64,000 nucleotides of DNA from DAOTWA01 sp034435955 (GTDB taxonomy: Bacteria > Chloroflexota > Anaerolineae > Anaerolineales > Anaerolineaceae): assembly GCA_034435955.1 (NCBI GenBank), contig DAOTWA010000047.1, forward strand, positions 5,104-69,103. Direction: 5' to 3'. Both the position numbers and the translations under genes were made by a program. Positions 21,271 through 29,742 of this stretch are shown in pieces (positions within the stretch are counted from its first letter, which is position 1; the number at the start of each line of letters is the position of its first letter). The notes beneath the pieces are model-generated. The model was not told where the DNA came from. It ran no database searches and saw only the letters and a list, made by a program, of their open reading frames with translations.

Positions 21271-23268
21271 ATGCCTGAATTGACCGAGTTCTTCGGAATT
21301 CCTCAACCCTGGGGACCGATCCTGATTTATTCGATTATGGGTGCGGCCTCCCTGGTGATGCTCGTGCGCTTTTACCTCGAAGCCCGCTTGTGGTGGAAAG
21401 TCGGCCGACCCGAACGACGCTGGGACCATCCTTTCCGCCGGATTTGGAAAGTGGTTGAGGTTGCGATTGCTCAAGTGCGCGTGCTGTCACAGAGATATCC
21501 CGGCATCATGCATGTCGCCCTGGCCTGGTCCTTCTTCGTCTTCTTTGCTGCGACGACCCTTTCTGCCATCAACGGTCATATTTTTCGTTTCATTAAGGGT
21601 GAAATCTACCTGATTTTTAAGCTTACACTGGACGTGTTCACCCTTGTCTTCCTAGTCGGCGCTGGAATGGCTGCCTACCGGCGCTTCATCCAGCGCCCGC
21701 CACGCCTGACCCTCGCGCCGAAATTCACCTTCTCCTTGGTCTTATTGACCTTCATTGTCTTGAACGGTTGGGTAGTCGAATCCTTGCGCCTGGCCATACA
21801 GCGTCCGCCATGGGCGTGGTGGACGCCGATGGGCTGGTCCCTGGCGCAGCTTTGGCTGGCCACAGGTGCCTCTGACCTGACGTTGCTCAACTGGCACCTC
21901 TATGCCCATACCGTGCATTGGGCCGTGGTGGCCTTCTTTCTAGTCACATTGCCGGTTGGAACCATGCTGCACGTGCTGACCAGCCCGTTCAATGTATTCT
22001 TCTCCCGCCTGGATCGGCCAGTTGGCGCGTTACCGCCGCTTCCCATGAACAATGGCAGCGAGCCGATCTTCGCCGATCGCGTTAATCACCTCACCTGGAA
22101 GCAATTGCTGGATGGAGATACCTGCACCGAGTGCGGTCGTTGCCAGGATGCCTGCCCTGCCCACTCCTCTGGAACTCCGCTCAGCCCCAAAAAAGTGATA
22201 TTAGCGGTGCGGGACGCTTTTCACGAAGAACGCGCCGCCATCCTGGCGGGCAGGCCCGAGGCGCGTGCTCTGGTCGGAGACCGCATTACTGACGAAATGC
22301 TATGGTCATGCACCACCTGCGGGGCTTGTGTGGCAGAATGCCCGGTATTGATCGAGCACGTGGACACCATTGTCGCCATGCGCCGTTATCTGGTCAATGA
22401 AGGCCGTGTGGACGAAATGCTGCAATCCGCCCTGGATAACCTGGGGCGTTACGGTAACTCTTTCGGGCAATCTGAGCGCATGCGAGCCAGATGGGCTCTC
22501 GCCTTAGAGCCGAAGATCAAAGATGCGCGCCGTGAACCTGTCGAATACCTCTGGTTTGTGGGCGATTATGCCTCCTACAACCCGCTGCTGGCCGAAATTA
22601 CCCGCAAGACAGCCGAAGTTTTCCAGCGCGCCGGCCTGGACTTCGGTATTCTGTACGAGAGCGAGCGCAACGCGGGTAATGACGCTCGCCGCGCTGGTGA
22701 AGAGGGTTTATTCGAATTGCTCGTTGAAAAGAACTCCATGGCCTTCGCCAAGGCCAGTTTCAAGGCCATTGTCACCACAGACCCGCATTCATATAACACC
22801 CTGAAAAATGAATACCCCCCCGAAGCCTTAGATGGCCGACCGGTGCTCCATTACACAGAATTGCTCGATCAGCTCATTACTTCTGGCAGGCTGACATTCT
22901 CCCAAAAGCTCGGCCAGACCGTTACCTACCAGGATCCTTGTTTCTTAGGCCGCTACAATGGCGTTTATGATGCCCCTCGCCGCGTCCTGGAGGCGGCTGG
23001 TTGCCGCGTGGTCGAAATGCCGCGCAACCGTGAGCATTCATTTTGCTGCGGTGCTGGCGGTGGACGCATCTGGATGCAGGAGGGCGAGGTCCATGAACGA
23101 CCGAGTGAAAACCGCGTGCGTGAGGCGGCCGGCCTTGACGGCGTTCGTTCTTTGGTCGTCGCCTGTCCAAAGGATGTGGCTATGTTTAAAGATGCCGTCA
23201 AGACGACTTCGCTGGAGAAACGTCTGGCTGTGACCGATCTGATCGAGGTGGTTCACGCCGCCTTGTGA
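21271..23268 (+). CDS. Membrane-anchored HdrD-like Fe-S oxidoreductase (ETF:quinone type)
   Basis: A 665-residue protein. The first 250 residues carry about six membrane helices resembling the heme b-binding NarI/HdrE-type subunit, with several candidate His ligands (for example in I-M-H-V-A and H-L-Y-A-H-T-V-H-W). Two 4Fe-4S motifs follow, C-T-E-C-G-R-C-Q-D-A-C-P (about 288) and C-T-T-C-G-A-C-V-A-E-C-P (about 350), and then a CCG domain with Q-D-P-C-F-L-G-R and F-C-C-G-A-G-G-G. This arrangement fits the ETF-linked membrane oxidoreductases that pass electrons from EtfAB to menaquinone. It directly follows etfA and precedes hdrA. The start ATG has GAGGGAAG upstream. Confidence 0.9.
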   Translation: MPELTEFFGIPQPWGPILIYSIMGAASLVMLVRFYLEARLWWKVGRPERRWDHPFRRIWKVVEVAIAQVRVLSQRYPGIMHVALAWSFFVFFAATTLSAINGHIFRFIKGEIYLIFKLTLDVFTLVFLVGAGMAAYRRFIQRPPRLTLAPKFTFSLVLLTFIVLNGWVVESLRLAIQRPPWAWWTPMGWSLAQLWLATGASDLTLLNWHLYAHTVHWAVVAFFLVTLPVGTMLHVLTSPFNVFFSRLDRPVGALPPLPMNNGSEPIFADRVNHLTWKQLLDGDTCTECGRCQDACPAHSSGTPLSPKKVILAVRDAFHEERAAILAGRPEARALVGDRITDEMLWSCTTCGACVAECPVLIEHVDTIVAMRRYLVNEGRVDEMLQSALDNLGRYGNSFGQSERMRARWALALEPKIKDARREPVEYLWFVGDYASYNPLLAEITRKTAEVFQRAGLDFGILYESERNAGNDARRAGEEGLFELLVEKNSMAFAKASFKAIVTTDPHSYNTLKNEYPPEALDGRPVLHYTELLDQLITSGRLTFSQKLGQTVTYQDPCFLGRYNGVYDAPRRVLEAAGCRVVEMPRNREHSFCCGAGGGRIWMQEGEVHERPSENRVREAAGLDGVRSLVVACPKDVAMFKDAVKTTSLEKRLAVTDLIEVVHAAL

Positions 23269-23342
23269 TCTTTGCTCGAAATATGCATGAAGTGGCGGGT
23301 GCGAGTGGGCCGGCCTGCCGGGGTTCCATGAGGAGGATATCT

Positions 23343-25340
23343 GTGAGCGAAAAGATCGGAGTGTACATCTGCCATTGTGGAAGCAACATCGCCGACAAGG
23401 TGGATGTCGGCGAAGTGGCTCGATGGGCGCAAGGATTGTCCGATGTGGCAATCAGCCGGGACTATAAATTCATGTGTTCCAGCCCTGGGCAGGAGATCAT
23501 CGAAGAGGATATCAAAACGCTCGGCTTAACGCGCGTGGTGGTCGCGGCCTGCTCCCCCCACCTTCATGAGGCAACCTTTCGTGGGGCATGTGCCCGTGCA
23601 GGCCTAAACCCCTATCTGTGTGAGATGGTTTCCATTCGCGAGCAGGTCTCCTGGGTCACCGCCGACCGCGCTTTGGCAACGCAGAAAGCTAAAGCGCTCA
23701 TCCTGGGTGCGGTCAGACGTGTTGTCCACCAAGTGCCGCTCGATCCGATCATTGTCCCCATTCACTCGGACACGCTTGTAGTCGGCGGGGGCATTGGCGG
23801 CATCCAGGCGGCGTTGGAACTGGCCGACAGCGGCACGCACGTCTACCTCGTGGAGCGCGAACCCTCTATCGGTGGACACATGGCTCAATTCGATAAGACC
23901 TTCCCCACCCTCGATTGCGCCGCCTGTATCCTTACTCCCAAGATGGTTAGCGTTGGAGAGCATCCCAATATTACTTTGCTGACCTACAGTGAGGTCGAAA
24001 AAGTCGATGGTTACGTCGGCAATTTCAATGTGCGCATTCGCAAGAAAGCCCGCAAGATCAACGAAGAACTTTGCACCGGCTGTTTGATTTGTCAGGAGAA
24101 ATGCCCCAAAAAAGTGGTCGATGACGTTTTCGAAGTCGGTATGGCCAAACGCAAGGCCATCTACGTGCCTTTCCCCCAGGCGGTGCCCAAATACCCGGTC
24201 ATTGACGTCGAGAACTGCACCTATTACATTAAGGGCACCTGTAAGGCCTGTGAGAAATTCTGTCCCGCCGGCGCCATCGTATTCGACCAGGAGGACGAAC
24301 TGATCGATATCACCGTGGGCAACATTATTCTGGCCACGGGCTACGATCTGTTCGACCCACGGCGGATCCCCGAGTACGGCTATGGCCGCCTTCCTAATGT
24401 GATCACGAATCTCGAGTTCGAGCGCCTTTCGAATTCGGCCGGGCCAACCTCGGGCGAAATCGTGCTAAAGGATGGCTCCGTGCCCAAAGTAGTCGGCATC
24501 GTTCATTGTGTAGGCAGCCGGGATAAGAACTACAACAACTACTGCTCCAGCATTTGCTGTATGCAGTCGCTCAAGTTTGCCCATCTTGTCAAAGAGAGGA
24601 CCGGCGCGCAGGTCTACAACTTTTACATCGACATTCGCGCACCAGCCAAAGGCTACGACGAATTCTATCAGCGCATTCTTGACGAAGGCACCAACTTTGT
24701 GCGCGGCAAGGTTGGCGAGATCACCGACGTGGCGCGGTCTCCTGAAGAAGAGGGCAAACTAATTATTCAGGTGTATGACACGCTGGCGGGCGTCCAGCGG
24801 CGCATTCCGGTCGATATGGTCATTCTATCGGCTGGCCTTCAGCCGCGTGCCGATGCGAAAGAGGTCGGCAAACTCTTCGGCATAGCTTGCAGCGCCGATG
24901 GTTGGTTCATCGAGCGCCACCCCAAGCTGGATCCGGTCGCGACCATGACCGATGGGGTATTTATCGCCGGCTGCAACCAGGGCCCCAAAGACATTCCTGC
25001 CACGGTTGCGCAAGGCGCGGCGGCCGCTGCGCGCATTATTGGCCGTATCCAGCAGCGCGAGATCCAGCTCGAGCCCGTGCGGGCCACCGTTGATGAAGAA
25101 AAATGTTCGGGTTGCCGCATATGCAACGGTTTGTGTCCCTTTAACGCCATCGTTTTTCACGAGGACAGGATGGTCTCCGAAGTCAACCACGCCCTATGCC
25201 AGGGTTGTGGAACATGCGTGGCGGCCTGCCCCGCTGGCGCGATCAGCGGTACGGGCTTCAGCAATGAGCAGATCCTGGCTCAAATCGAAGGGTTGCTCGC
25301 CATCGGCATTCGTGGTACGCCGGAGACGGTCGGTGTATAG
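23343..25340 (+). CDS. hdrA: HdrA-like flavin-dependent electron-bifurcating subunit
   Basis: A 665-residue HdrA. In order: N-terminal domain with I-C-H-C-G-S-N-I, an FAD-binding Rossmann fold with V-V-G-G-G-I-G-G-I (about 145-153), the internal Cys segment C-A-A-C-I-L-T-P-K-M, ferredoxin-like clusters with C-T-G-C-L-I-C-Q-E-K-C-P and C-K-A-C-E-K-F-C-P, and two C-terminal 4Fe-4S motifs (C-S-G-C-R-I-C-N-G-L-C-P and C-Q-G-C-G-T-C-V-A-A-C-P). In methanogens HdrA splits electrons from the MvhD-linked hydrogenase to ferredoxin and heterodisulfide. The start is GTG 23343, with AGGAGG (23331-23336) six bases upstream; the ATG at 23328 would overlap that site. mvhD follows 23 bp later. Confidence 0.95.
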   Translation: MSEKIGVYICHCGSNIADKVDVGEVARWAQGLSDVAISRDYKFMCSSPGQEIIEEDIKTLGLTRVVVAACSPHLHEATFRGACARAGLNPYLCEMVSIREQVSWVTADRALATQKAKALILGAVRRVVHQVPLDPIIVPIHSDTLVVGGGIGGIQAALELADSGTHVYLVEREPSIGGHMAQFDKTFPTLDCAACILTPKMVSVGEHPNITLLTYSEVEKVDGYVGNFNVRIRKKARKINEELCTGCLICQEKCPKKVVDDVFEVGMAKRKAIYVPFPQAVPKYPVIDVENCTYYIKGTCKACEKFCPAGAIVFDQEDELIDITVGNIILATGYDLFDPRRIPEYGYGRLPNVITNLEFERLSNSAGPTSGEIVLKDGSVPKVVGIVHCVGSRDKNYNNYCSSICCMQSLKFAHLVKERTGAQVYNFYIDIRAPAKGYDEFYQRILDEGTNFVRGKVGEITDVARSPEEEGKLIIQVYDTLAGVQRRIPVDMVILSAGLQPRADAKEVGKLFGIACSADGWFIERHPKLDPVATMTDGVFIAGCNQGPKDIPATVAQGAAAAARIIGRIQQREIQLEPVRATVDEEKCSGCRICNGLCPFNAIVFHEDRMVSEVNHALCQGCGTCVAACPAGAISGTGFSNEQILAQIEGLLAIGIRGTPETVGV

Positions 25341-25363
25341 TCATTCGGCCGCGGGAGGATATC

Positions 25364-25852
25364 ATGGAAGAACCTTTTGAACCTTTGATCGTCGGTTTCA
25401 CCTGCAACTGGTGCAGCTATCGTGCCGCAGACCTGGCTGGGTCGCTGCGCCTGAAGTACCCGCCCAATGTGCGTCTGATCCGTTTGATGTGCTCGGGCCG
25501 CCTTGATCCAACCTTCGTGCTCAAGGCCCTGGCATCCGGCGCAGATGGCGTGCTGATTACCGGCTGTCATCCTGGTGATTGCCATTACGTGGAGCAGAAT
25601 TACAAGACCTTGCGCCGCTATTTACTCCTCCGTCGCACCCTGCGAGGAATGGGCATCGAGGAAGGGCGCGTCAAACTGGTGTGGGCCAGCGCCGCCGAAG
25701 GTTTGCCGCTGGTCCAGGAGATCATCGCCTTTACCGAGGAGGTGCGGGCTCTCGGTCCGCTCAAATGGCCGCAATGGGCCGAACAGCGCTTCCAGGAACC
25801 TGAGGAAGGTATTATTGCATGCAGTGTGGAGAGCAGGGAGGTGAGCGCATGA
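25364..25852 (+). CDS. mvhD: MvhD, hydrogenase iron-sulfur (delta) subunit
   Basis: A 162-residue protein of the methyl-viologen-reducing hydrogenase delta family, which carries a 2Fe-2S cluster linking the hydrogenase to HdrA. Conserved Cys are in F-T-C-N-W-C-S-Y (residues 13-20), L-M-C-S-G-R and T-G-C-H-P-G-D-C-H-Y. GGGAGGATATC precedes the ATG. Its stop overlaps the mvhG start by four bases (ATGA, 25849-25852), which suggests translational coupling. The segment L-M-C-S-G-R-L-D-P is typical of this family. Confidence 0.93.
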   Translation: MEEPFEPLIVGFTCNWCSYRAADLAGSLRLKYPPNVRLIRLMCSGRLDPTFVLKALASGADGVLITGCHPGDCHYVEQNYKTLRRYLLLRRTLRGMGIEEGRVKLVWASAAEGLPLVQEIIAFTEEVRALGPLKWPQWAEQRFQEPEEGIIACSVESREVSA

Positions 25853-26844
25853 CCGATAGCGCCAAACCAAAATTCGCCATGTATTGGGCCGGCGGTTGCG
25901 GGGGCTGTGAGATAGCCGTTCTGAACGTGCATGAGAAGATCCTGGATGTGGACGCCAATTTCGACGTCGTCTTCTGGCCGGTGGCCATGGATGCCAAGAC
26001 CAGAGACGTCGAGGCAATGGCCGATGGAGAGATTCTCCTCACGCTGTTTGATGGCGGAATCCGCACCAGCGAGAACGAGGAAATGGCCCACCTTCTCCGG
26101 CGTAAATCAAAAATTCTGGTTGCCTTCGGCTCATGCGCCTGCGAGGGGGGCATTCCTGGTCTGGCCAATTTGAGTTCGCCCCACACGCTTTTGGATACCG
26201 TCTATCACACAATTACTACCGACAATGACAATGGTGTCCAACCGCAGCACAAATGGCAGGCACCAGAGGGGGAGTTGCGGCTGCCCGCCTTTTATCCACT
26301 CCTCAAGACACTGGATCAGGTGGTCCAGGTCGATTATTACATGCCCGGCTGCCCGCCCGAATCGACCCAGATTGCGGCCGTGATCGAGCTCGTGATTCAG
26401 GTTTTACACGGGCAGGCGACCCTCCCGCCATCTGGTGCGGCCATCGGCGCCGGTCATTCGACCGTGTGCGACGAATGCCCTCGCACCCGCAACGTCAAGT
26501 CGATCCACCAGTTCGTACGCATCCAGGATTTAGACCATGTAGATCCGCAAATCTGCCTGCTCGAACAGGGAATTCCTTGCAATGGACCGGCAACTCGTGA
26601 TGGATGTGGAGCCTTATGTCCAAAAGCGGGGGCGCAATGCATCGGTTGCTATGGCCCGGCAGAAGGGGTTATTGATTACGGCGCTCGCCTGATGAGCGCT
26701 TTTGCCTCGGTGATCGACAGCAACGATCCAGAGGAGATCGAGCGTATCCTCGACGGCATCCCCGATCCAACGGGGCAATTCTACCGCTTCAATTTGAGTA
26801 AATCCCTGCTGCGGGCAGGCAAGCCAGCCTGGGAAAGGAAATAG
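25849..26844 (+). CDS. mvhG: MvhG, [NiFe] hydrogenase small subunit (group 3c-like)
   Basis: A 331-residue small subunit carrying Fe-S clusters that lead electrons from the NiFe site to MvhD. The proximal-cluster Cys are in G-G-C-G-G-C-E (about 16-22), G-S-C-A-C-E-G-G (about 97) and M-P-G-C-P-P-E (about 168). The C-terminal part adds further Cys clusters (C-D-E-C-P, C-N-G-P, C-G-A-L-C-P and C-I-G-C-Y-G-P). There is no twin-arginine signal, so the enzyme is cytoplasmic. The ATG at 25849 is used because it overlaps the mvhD stop; a ribosome site (GGGAGGTGAG) lies just upstream. mvhA follows 9 bp later. Confidence 0.94.
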   Translation: MTDSAKPKFAMYWAGGCGGCEIAVLNVHEKILDVDANFDVVFWPVAMDAKTRDVEAMADGEILLTLFDGGIRTSENEEMAHLLRRKSKILVAFGSCACEGGIPGLANLSSPHTLLDTVYHTITTDNDNGVQPQHKWQAPEGELRLPAFYPLLKTLDQVVQVDYYMPGCPPESTQIAAVIELVIQVLHGQATLPPSGAAIGAGHSTVCDECPRTRNVKSIHQFVRIQDLDHVDPQICLLEQGIPCNGPATRDGCGALCPKAGAQCIGCYGPAEGVIDYGARLMSAFASVIDSNDPEEIERILDGIPDPTGQFYRFNLSKSLLRAGKPAWERK

Positions 26845-26853
26845 GAGGGCAGG

Positions 26854-28329
26854 ATGGTCACTCAGCGGATTTCAATTGATCCCATCACCCGCCTGGAAGG
26901 CCACGGTAAAATCGAGATCTTCCTTGATGAGCATGGCGAGGTAGCCAATTCCTATTTCCAGATTCCGGAATTGCGTGGATTCGAACGCTTTTGCGTGGGC
27001 AGGCCGGTGGAAGAAATGCCATTGCTCACCAACCGTATATGCGGCGTCTGCCCTGAGGCGCATCACATGGCTGCCGCCAAAGCCGCTGATGCTGTCTACC
27101 ACGTCGAACCCCCTCCAACCGCGAAAAAGCTGCGCGAGCTCCTATACAGTGCTTTCTTCTGCGCCGATCATGCCACCCACTTCTACGCTTTGGGCGGCCC
27201 AGATTTCATTATGGGGCCAGACGCCCCCGTTGCCGAGCGCAACATCTTGGGTGTAATCCACAAAGTAGGGTTGGAGATTGGCAGTAAGGTGATCCAATGC
27301 CGCAAATTCGGACACGCCATTATCGAGATGATCGGCGGACGTAAGGTGCACCCGTGCACATCCATCCCCGGCGGGCTCACAAAGGGCATCTCCGAGGAAC
27401 AGCGCAGCGAGATCGAGCGCATGGGCCGCTGGTTGGTGGAGTTCGGACAATTCAGCCTGAAGCTCTTCGATGACATCGTTCTGGGCAACCAGGAGTATGT
27501 GGACCTAATCTTCAGCGATCTTTATGCCCACAGGACGTATTCTATTGGCCTGGTTGATGAGAATGACAAAGTCAACTTCTACGATGGTAAAGTTCGCGTG
27601 GTGGATCCAGAAGGTACGAGCATCGGGAAATATGCTCCTGCCGAGTACACGGATTGGATTGCCGAACACGTTGAGCCGTGGACCTATCTGAAGTTCCCTT
27701 ACTTGAAGAAAATAGGCTGGAAGGGATTCGTCGACGGCAAAGACTCAGGCGTTTACATGGCAACCCCGCTCTCTCGCCTGAACGCCGCAGAGGGAATGGC
27801 CACTCCACGGGCACAAGAGGAATACGAGCGCTTTTTCGACACCCTGGGCGGGAAGCCGGTCCATCAGCGGTTGGCTACCCACTGGGCGCGGTTGATCGAG
27901 TTGCTGTACGCTGCCGAGCGTGTGGTCGAGCTGGCTACTGATCCCGAGATCACATCGCCGCATGTTCACACTCTTCCGGCCGAGAAACCCACCGAGGGGG
28001 TCGGCATCGTTGAAGCTCCACGGGGCACGCTCACCCACCACTATGTGACTGACGAGCGCGGTATTTTGACCAAAGTGAATTTAATCGTGGGCACCACCAA
28101 CAACTACGCGCCCATCAGCATGTCCATCAACAAAGCCGCACGCGGACTGATCCATCAGGGTACGGTCATTACCGAAGGCTTGCTGAACCGCATCGAGATG
28201 GCTTTCCGGCCATATGACCCATGTTTAGGTTGCGCCACGCACAGTTTCCCCGGCCAGATGCCCCTCCAGGTCACCATTCGAGATATGCAGGGTGAGGTGA
28301 TTCAGGTCATACGCCGGGAAAACGATTAG
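26854..28329 (+). CDS. mvhA: MvhA, [NiFe] hydrogenase large subunit
   Basis: A 491-residue catalytic subunit. The four nickel-binding Cys are present: R-I-C-G-V-C with Cys63 and Cys66, and D-P-C-L-G-C-A-T-H with Cys457 and Cys460. I-T-R-L-E-G-H-G at residues 11-18 is the typical N-terminal motif. About 28 residues follow the His of the last motif; a maturation protease would remove them, which fits the protease gene directly downstream. With MvhG and MvhD it should oxidise or evolve H2 in the cytoplasm. TAGGAGGG precedes the ATG. Confidence 0.96.
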   Translation: MVTQRISIDPITRLEGHGKIEIFLDEHGEVANSYFQIPELRGFERFCVGRPVEEMPLLTNRICGVCPEAHHMAAAKAADAVYHVEPPPTAKKLRELLYSAFFCADHATHFYALGGPDFIMGPDAPVAERNILGVIHKVGLEIGSKVIQCRKFGHAIIEMIGGRKVHPCTSIPGGLTKGISEEQRSEIERMGRWLVEFGQFSLKLFDDIVLGNQEYVDLIFSDLYAHRTYSIGLVDENDKVNFYDGKVRVVDPEGTSIGKYAPAEYTDWIAEHVEPWTYLKFPYLKKIGWKGFVDGKDSGVYMATPLSRLNAAEGMATPRAQEEYERFFDTLGGKPVHQRLATHWARLIELLYAAERVVELATDPEITSPHVHTLPAEKPTEGVGIVEAPRGTLTHHYVTDERGILTKVNLIVGTTNNYAPISMSINKAARGLIHQGTVITEGLLNRIEMAFRPYDPCLGCATHSFPGQMPLQVTIRDMQGEVIQVIRREND

Positions 28330-28335
28330 AACCGC

Positions 28336-28809
28336 ATGCGCACACTGGTGATCGGCCTGGGGAATCCAATTCTGGGCGACGATGCCATTGGCTGGCAGGT
28401 GATCGAGGCCTTGAAGGAGACCCTGGATCGCGAAGTATCCAAACGGGTAGAGTTCGAGACATTTTCACTGGGGGGCGTCGCTCTGATGGAGCGGCTGGTT
28501 GGTTACGATCGTGCGTTGATCGTCGACGCCCTGGCTGGGCGGCCAGAGACCGCAGGCACCCTTCATCGCCTTACTCTGGATGATTTGCCTACCTTGTATG
28601 CCGATAGCACGCACGATGTGTCCCTGAAGACTGCTTTGGAGATGGGCCACAGGCTGAGCGTCCACCTTCCCCAGGAGATTGTCATATTGGCGGTGGAAAT
28701 CGATCCTCGCTGGGAATTCTCTGAACAGATGAGCCCTGCTGTTGAAAGAGCCATTCTGCCGGCCGTCCTCGCCGCTGAAGAGATACTTTCCACATGGGTC
28801 TTCTCGTAA
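28336..28809 (+). CDS. Hydrogenase maturation protease (HyaD/HycI family)
   Basis: A 157-residue endopeptidase of the family that trims the C-terminus of NiFe hydrogenase large subunits after nickel insertion. V-I-G-L-G-N-P-I-L-G-D-D-A-I-G at the N-terminus holds the conserved acidic nickel contact; a second Asp is in I-V-D-A-L, and the expected His is in S-T-H-D-V-S-L. It begins 6 bp after mvhA, so it is almost certainly the cognate protease. It is the last gene of the operon; no accessory hyp genes are in the window, so the Hyp maturation set must be elsewhere. Confidence 0.92.
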   Translation: MRTLVIGLGNPILGDDAIGWQVIEALKETLDREVSKRVEFETFSLGGVALMERLVGYDRALIVDALAGRPETAGTLHRLTLDDLPTLYADSTHDVSLKTALEMGHRLSVHLPQEIVILAVEIDPRWEFSEQMSPAVERAILPAVLAAEEILSTWVFS

Positions 28810-29083
28810 GGCGAGTTATGCCTGGCCCTTTTCCAGAGAACACTGCCCCTGACAGGCTAATTCGGCCATGTACCAATTGGATAGACGGTTGGAAAATTGT
28901 TGAAGTGGAGAAAACTACATTGAGCGGTAGTCTCTGGCTGTAAACTTGTTATGTAGATATCTACTGGCATCGGAAAAAATCATAAAAATAATCAAGGTCG
29001 ACTCAATCTTTTTGAGAAAACCTGATCATTAGGCTTGTCAAGGGTCCAACCACTCGGTAGGTGTTGAGAGGATCATACCAAAG
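28810..29083. other. Non-coding stretch after the hydrogenase operon
   Basis: About 270 AT-rich bases with no gene I can support. A weak hairpin, CTCAA-TCTTT-TTGAG, is present near 29011-29025. No strong terminator for the operon was found by eye. Confidence 0.4.
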
Positions 29084-29182
29084 TTATTTTAAAAGTTCTC
29101 TCCACTTAGCCCTTTCCGAAGGTTTTAAGAAGCACCTGACAAGGCATACAACTGCAAAGATGGCAACGAACACGTAAAACAT
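29084..29182 (-). CDS. 32-residue membrane peptide
   Basis: A short ORF encoding a peptide that begins M-F-Y-V-F-V-A-I-F-A-V-V-C-L-V, one hydrophobic helix with two Cys, then a basic amphipathic tail (K-P-S-E-R-A-K-W-R-E-L-L-K). Three things make it credible: GGAGGTGG lies directly upstream (29187-29194 region), a complete promoter (TTGAAT-17-TATAAT) stands at the right distance, and the peptide has the usual single-pass topology of small membrane proteins. It would leave its charged C-terminus in the cytoplasm. It belongs to no family I can name. The region around it is otherwise non-coding. Confidence 0.6.
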   Translation of the reverse strand: MFYVFVAIFAVVCLVRCFLKPSERAKWRELLK

Positions 29183-29222
29183 TTGCCACCTCCTCGAGAG
29201 CCTACAGGAGCCTTTTGTGAAT

Positions 29223-29251
29223 ATTATAACAAGAAGCAGAATATTATTCAA
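29223..29251 (-). promoter_or_regulatory. Promoter of the 32-residue membrane peptide
   Basis: On the minus strand TTGAAT (29246-29251) and TATAAT (29223-29228) are exactly 17 bp apart. Transcription should start near 29216, giving a leader of about 33 bases that contains the GGAGGT ribosome site. Confidence 0.7.
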
Positions 29252-29287
29252 TAGATTTGGACATTATTCGCAGATAATCATAAATAA

Positions 29288-29370
29288 TTGACAATTTAAT
29301 TGATTTATGGTATCCCGTTCGCGGGATACATCGTGATTGGTGAAATTATTTATTCCCCGAGTCGGGGATT
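29288..29370 (+). promoter_or_regulatory. Two strong dyads next to a TTGACA box
   Basis: TTGACA at 29288-29293 is followed by GTATCCCG-TTCG-CGGGATAC (29310-29329), an 8-bp stem with a TTCG tetraloop sequence. Then comes TCCCCGA-G-TCGGGGA (29354-29368), a 7-bp dyad with a one-base centre. The first dyad starts where a -10 box would be. They could be operators or an RNA hairpin at the start of a plus-strand transcript; no convincing gene follows up to 29650. Confidence 0.5.
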
Positions 29371-29656
29371 GGCGCTGAAGACTCGCGAATTTACCAGGCA
29401 GGAATGATGCGCGTGCGACCTGTCATCAGGCTCATCCACAGGGATAGGCAGGAATGGGGATCGCCACGATCCATACAGCTCCCCCTGGCGCGTACCGGGA
29501 ATTATTTCCTGATGAAACGCGCTGTGGAAAGCTCGGAAGTCGTGAGTTTTTTATGCACCCCGAAGGCCAGAAGTGGCAAAATGGGAATAGTCCCGATGAA
29601 CGATGTCGTAACCTAACTCATTTGACCGGTAGTGCGCCACGACCGTGCTAAAATCT

Positions 29657-29707
29657 GGCCTCCCGAAGCAGGATGCGGGGTCACCCCTTGATCAACCTCG
29701 GGAGGCC
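29657..29707 (-). terminator. Terminator of the DoxX gene
   Basis: GGCCTCCCGA (29657-29666) pairs perfectly with TCGGGAGGCC (29698-29707); the 31-base loop contains a small GGGGT-CA-CCCC hairpin. On the minus strand it is followed by AGATTTTAG. It lies 35 bases past the DoxX stop. Confidence 0.75.
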
Positions 29708-29742
29708 TTCTCGGAAAGAAAATCGAATCGACTGTTTTTCAC

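Noticed and set aside
29404..29651. Two overlapping plus-strand ORFs of 65-70 codons behind the paired dyads
   Set aside because: No ribosome site at proper spacing, composition unlike the neighbours, and neither reads like a folded protein. I left the region as non-coding.
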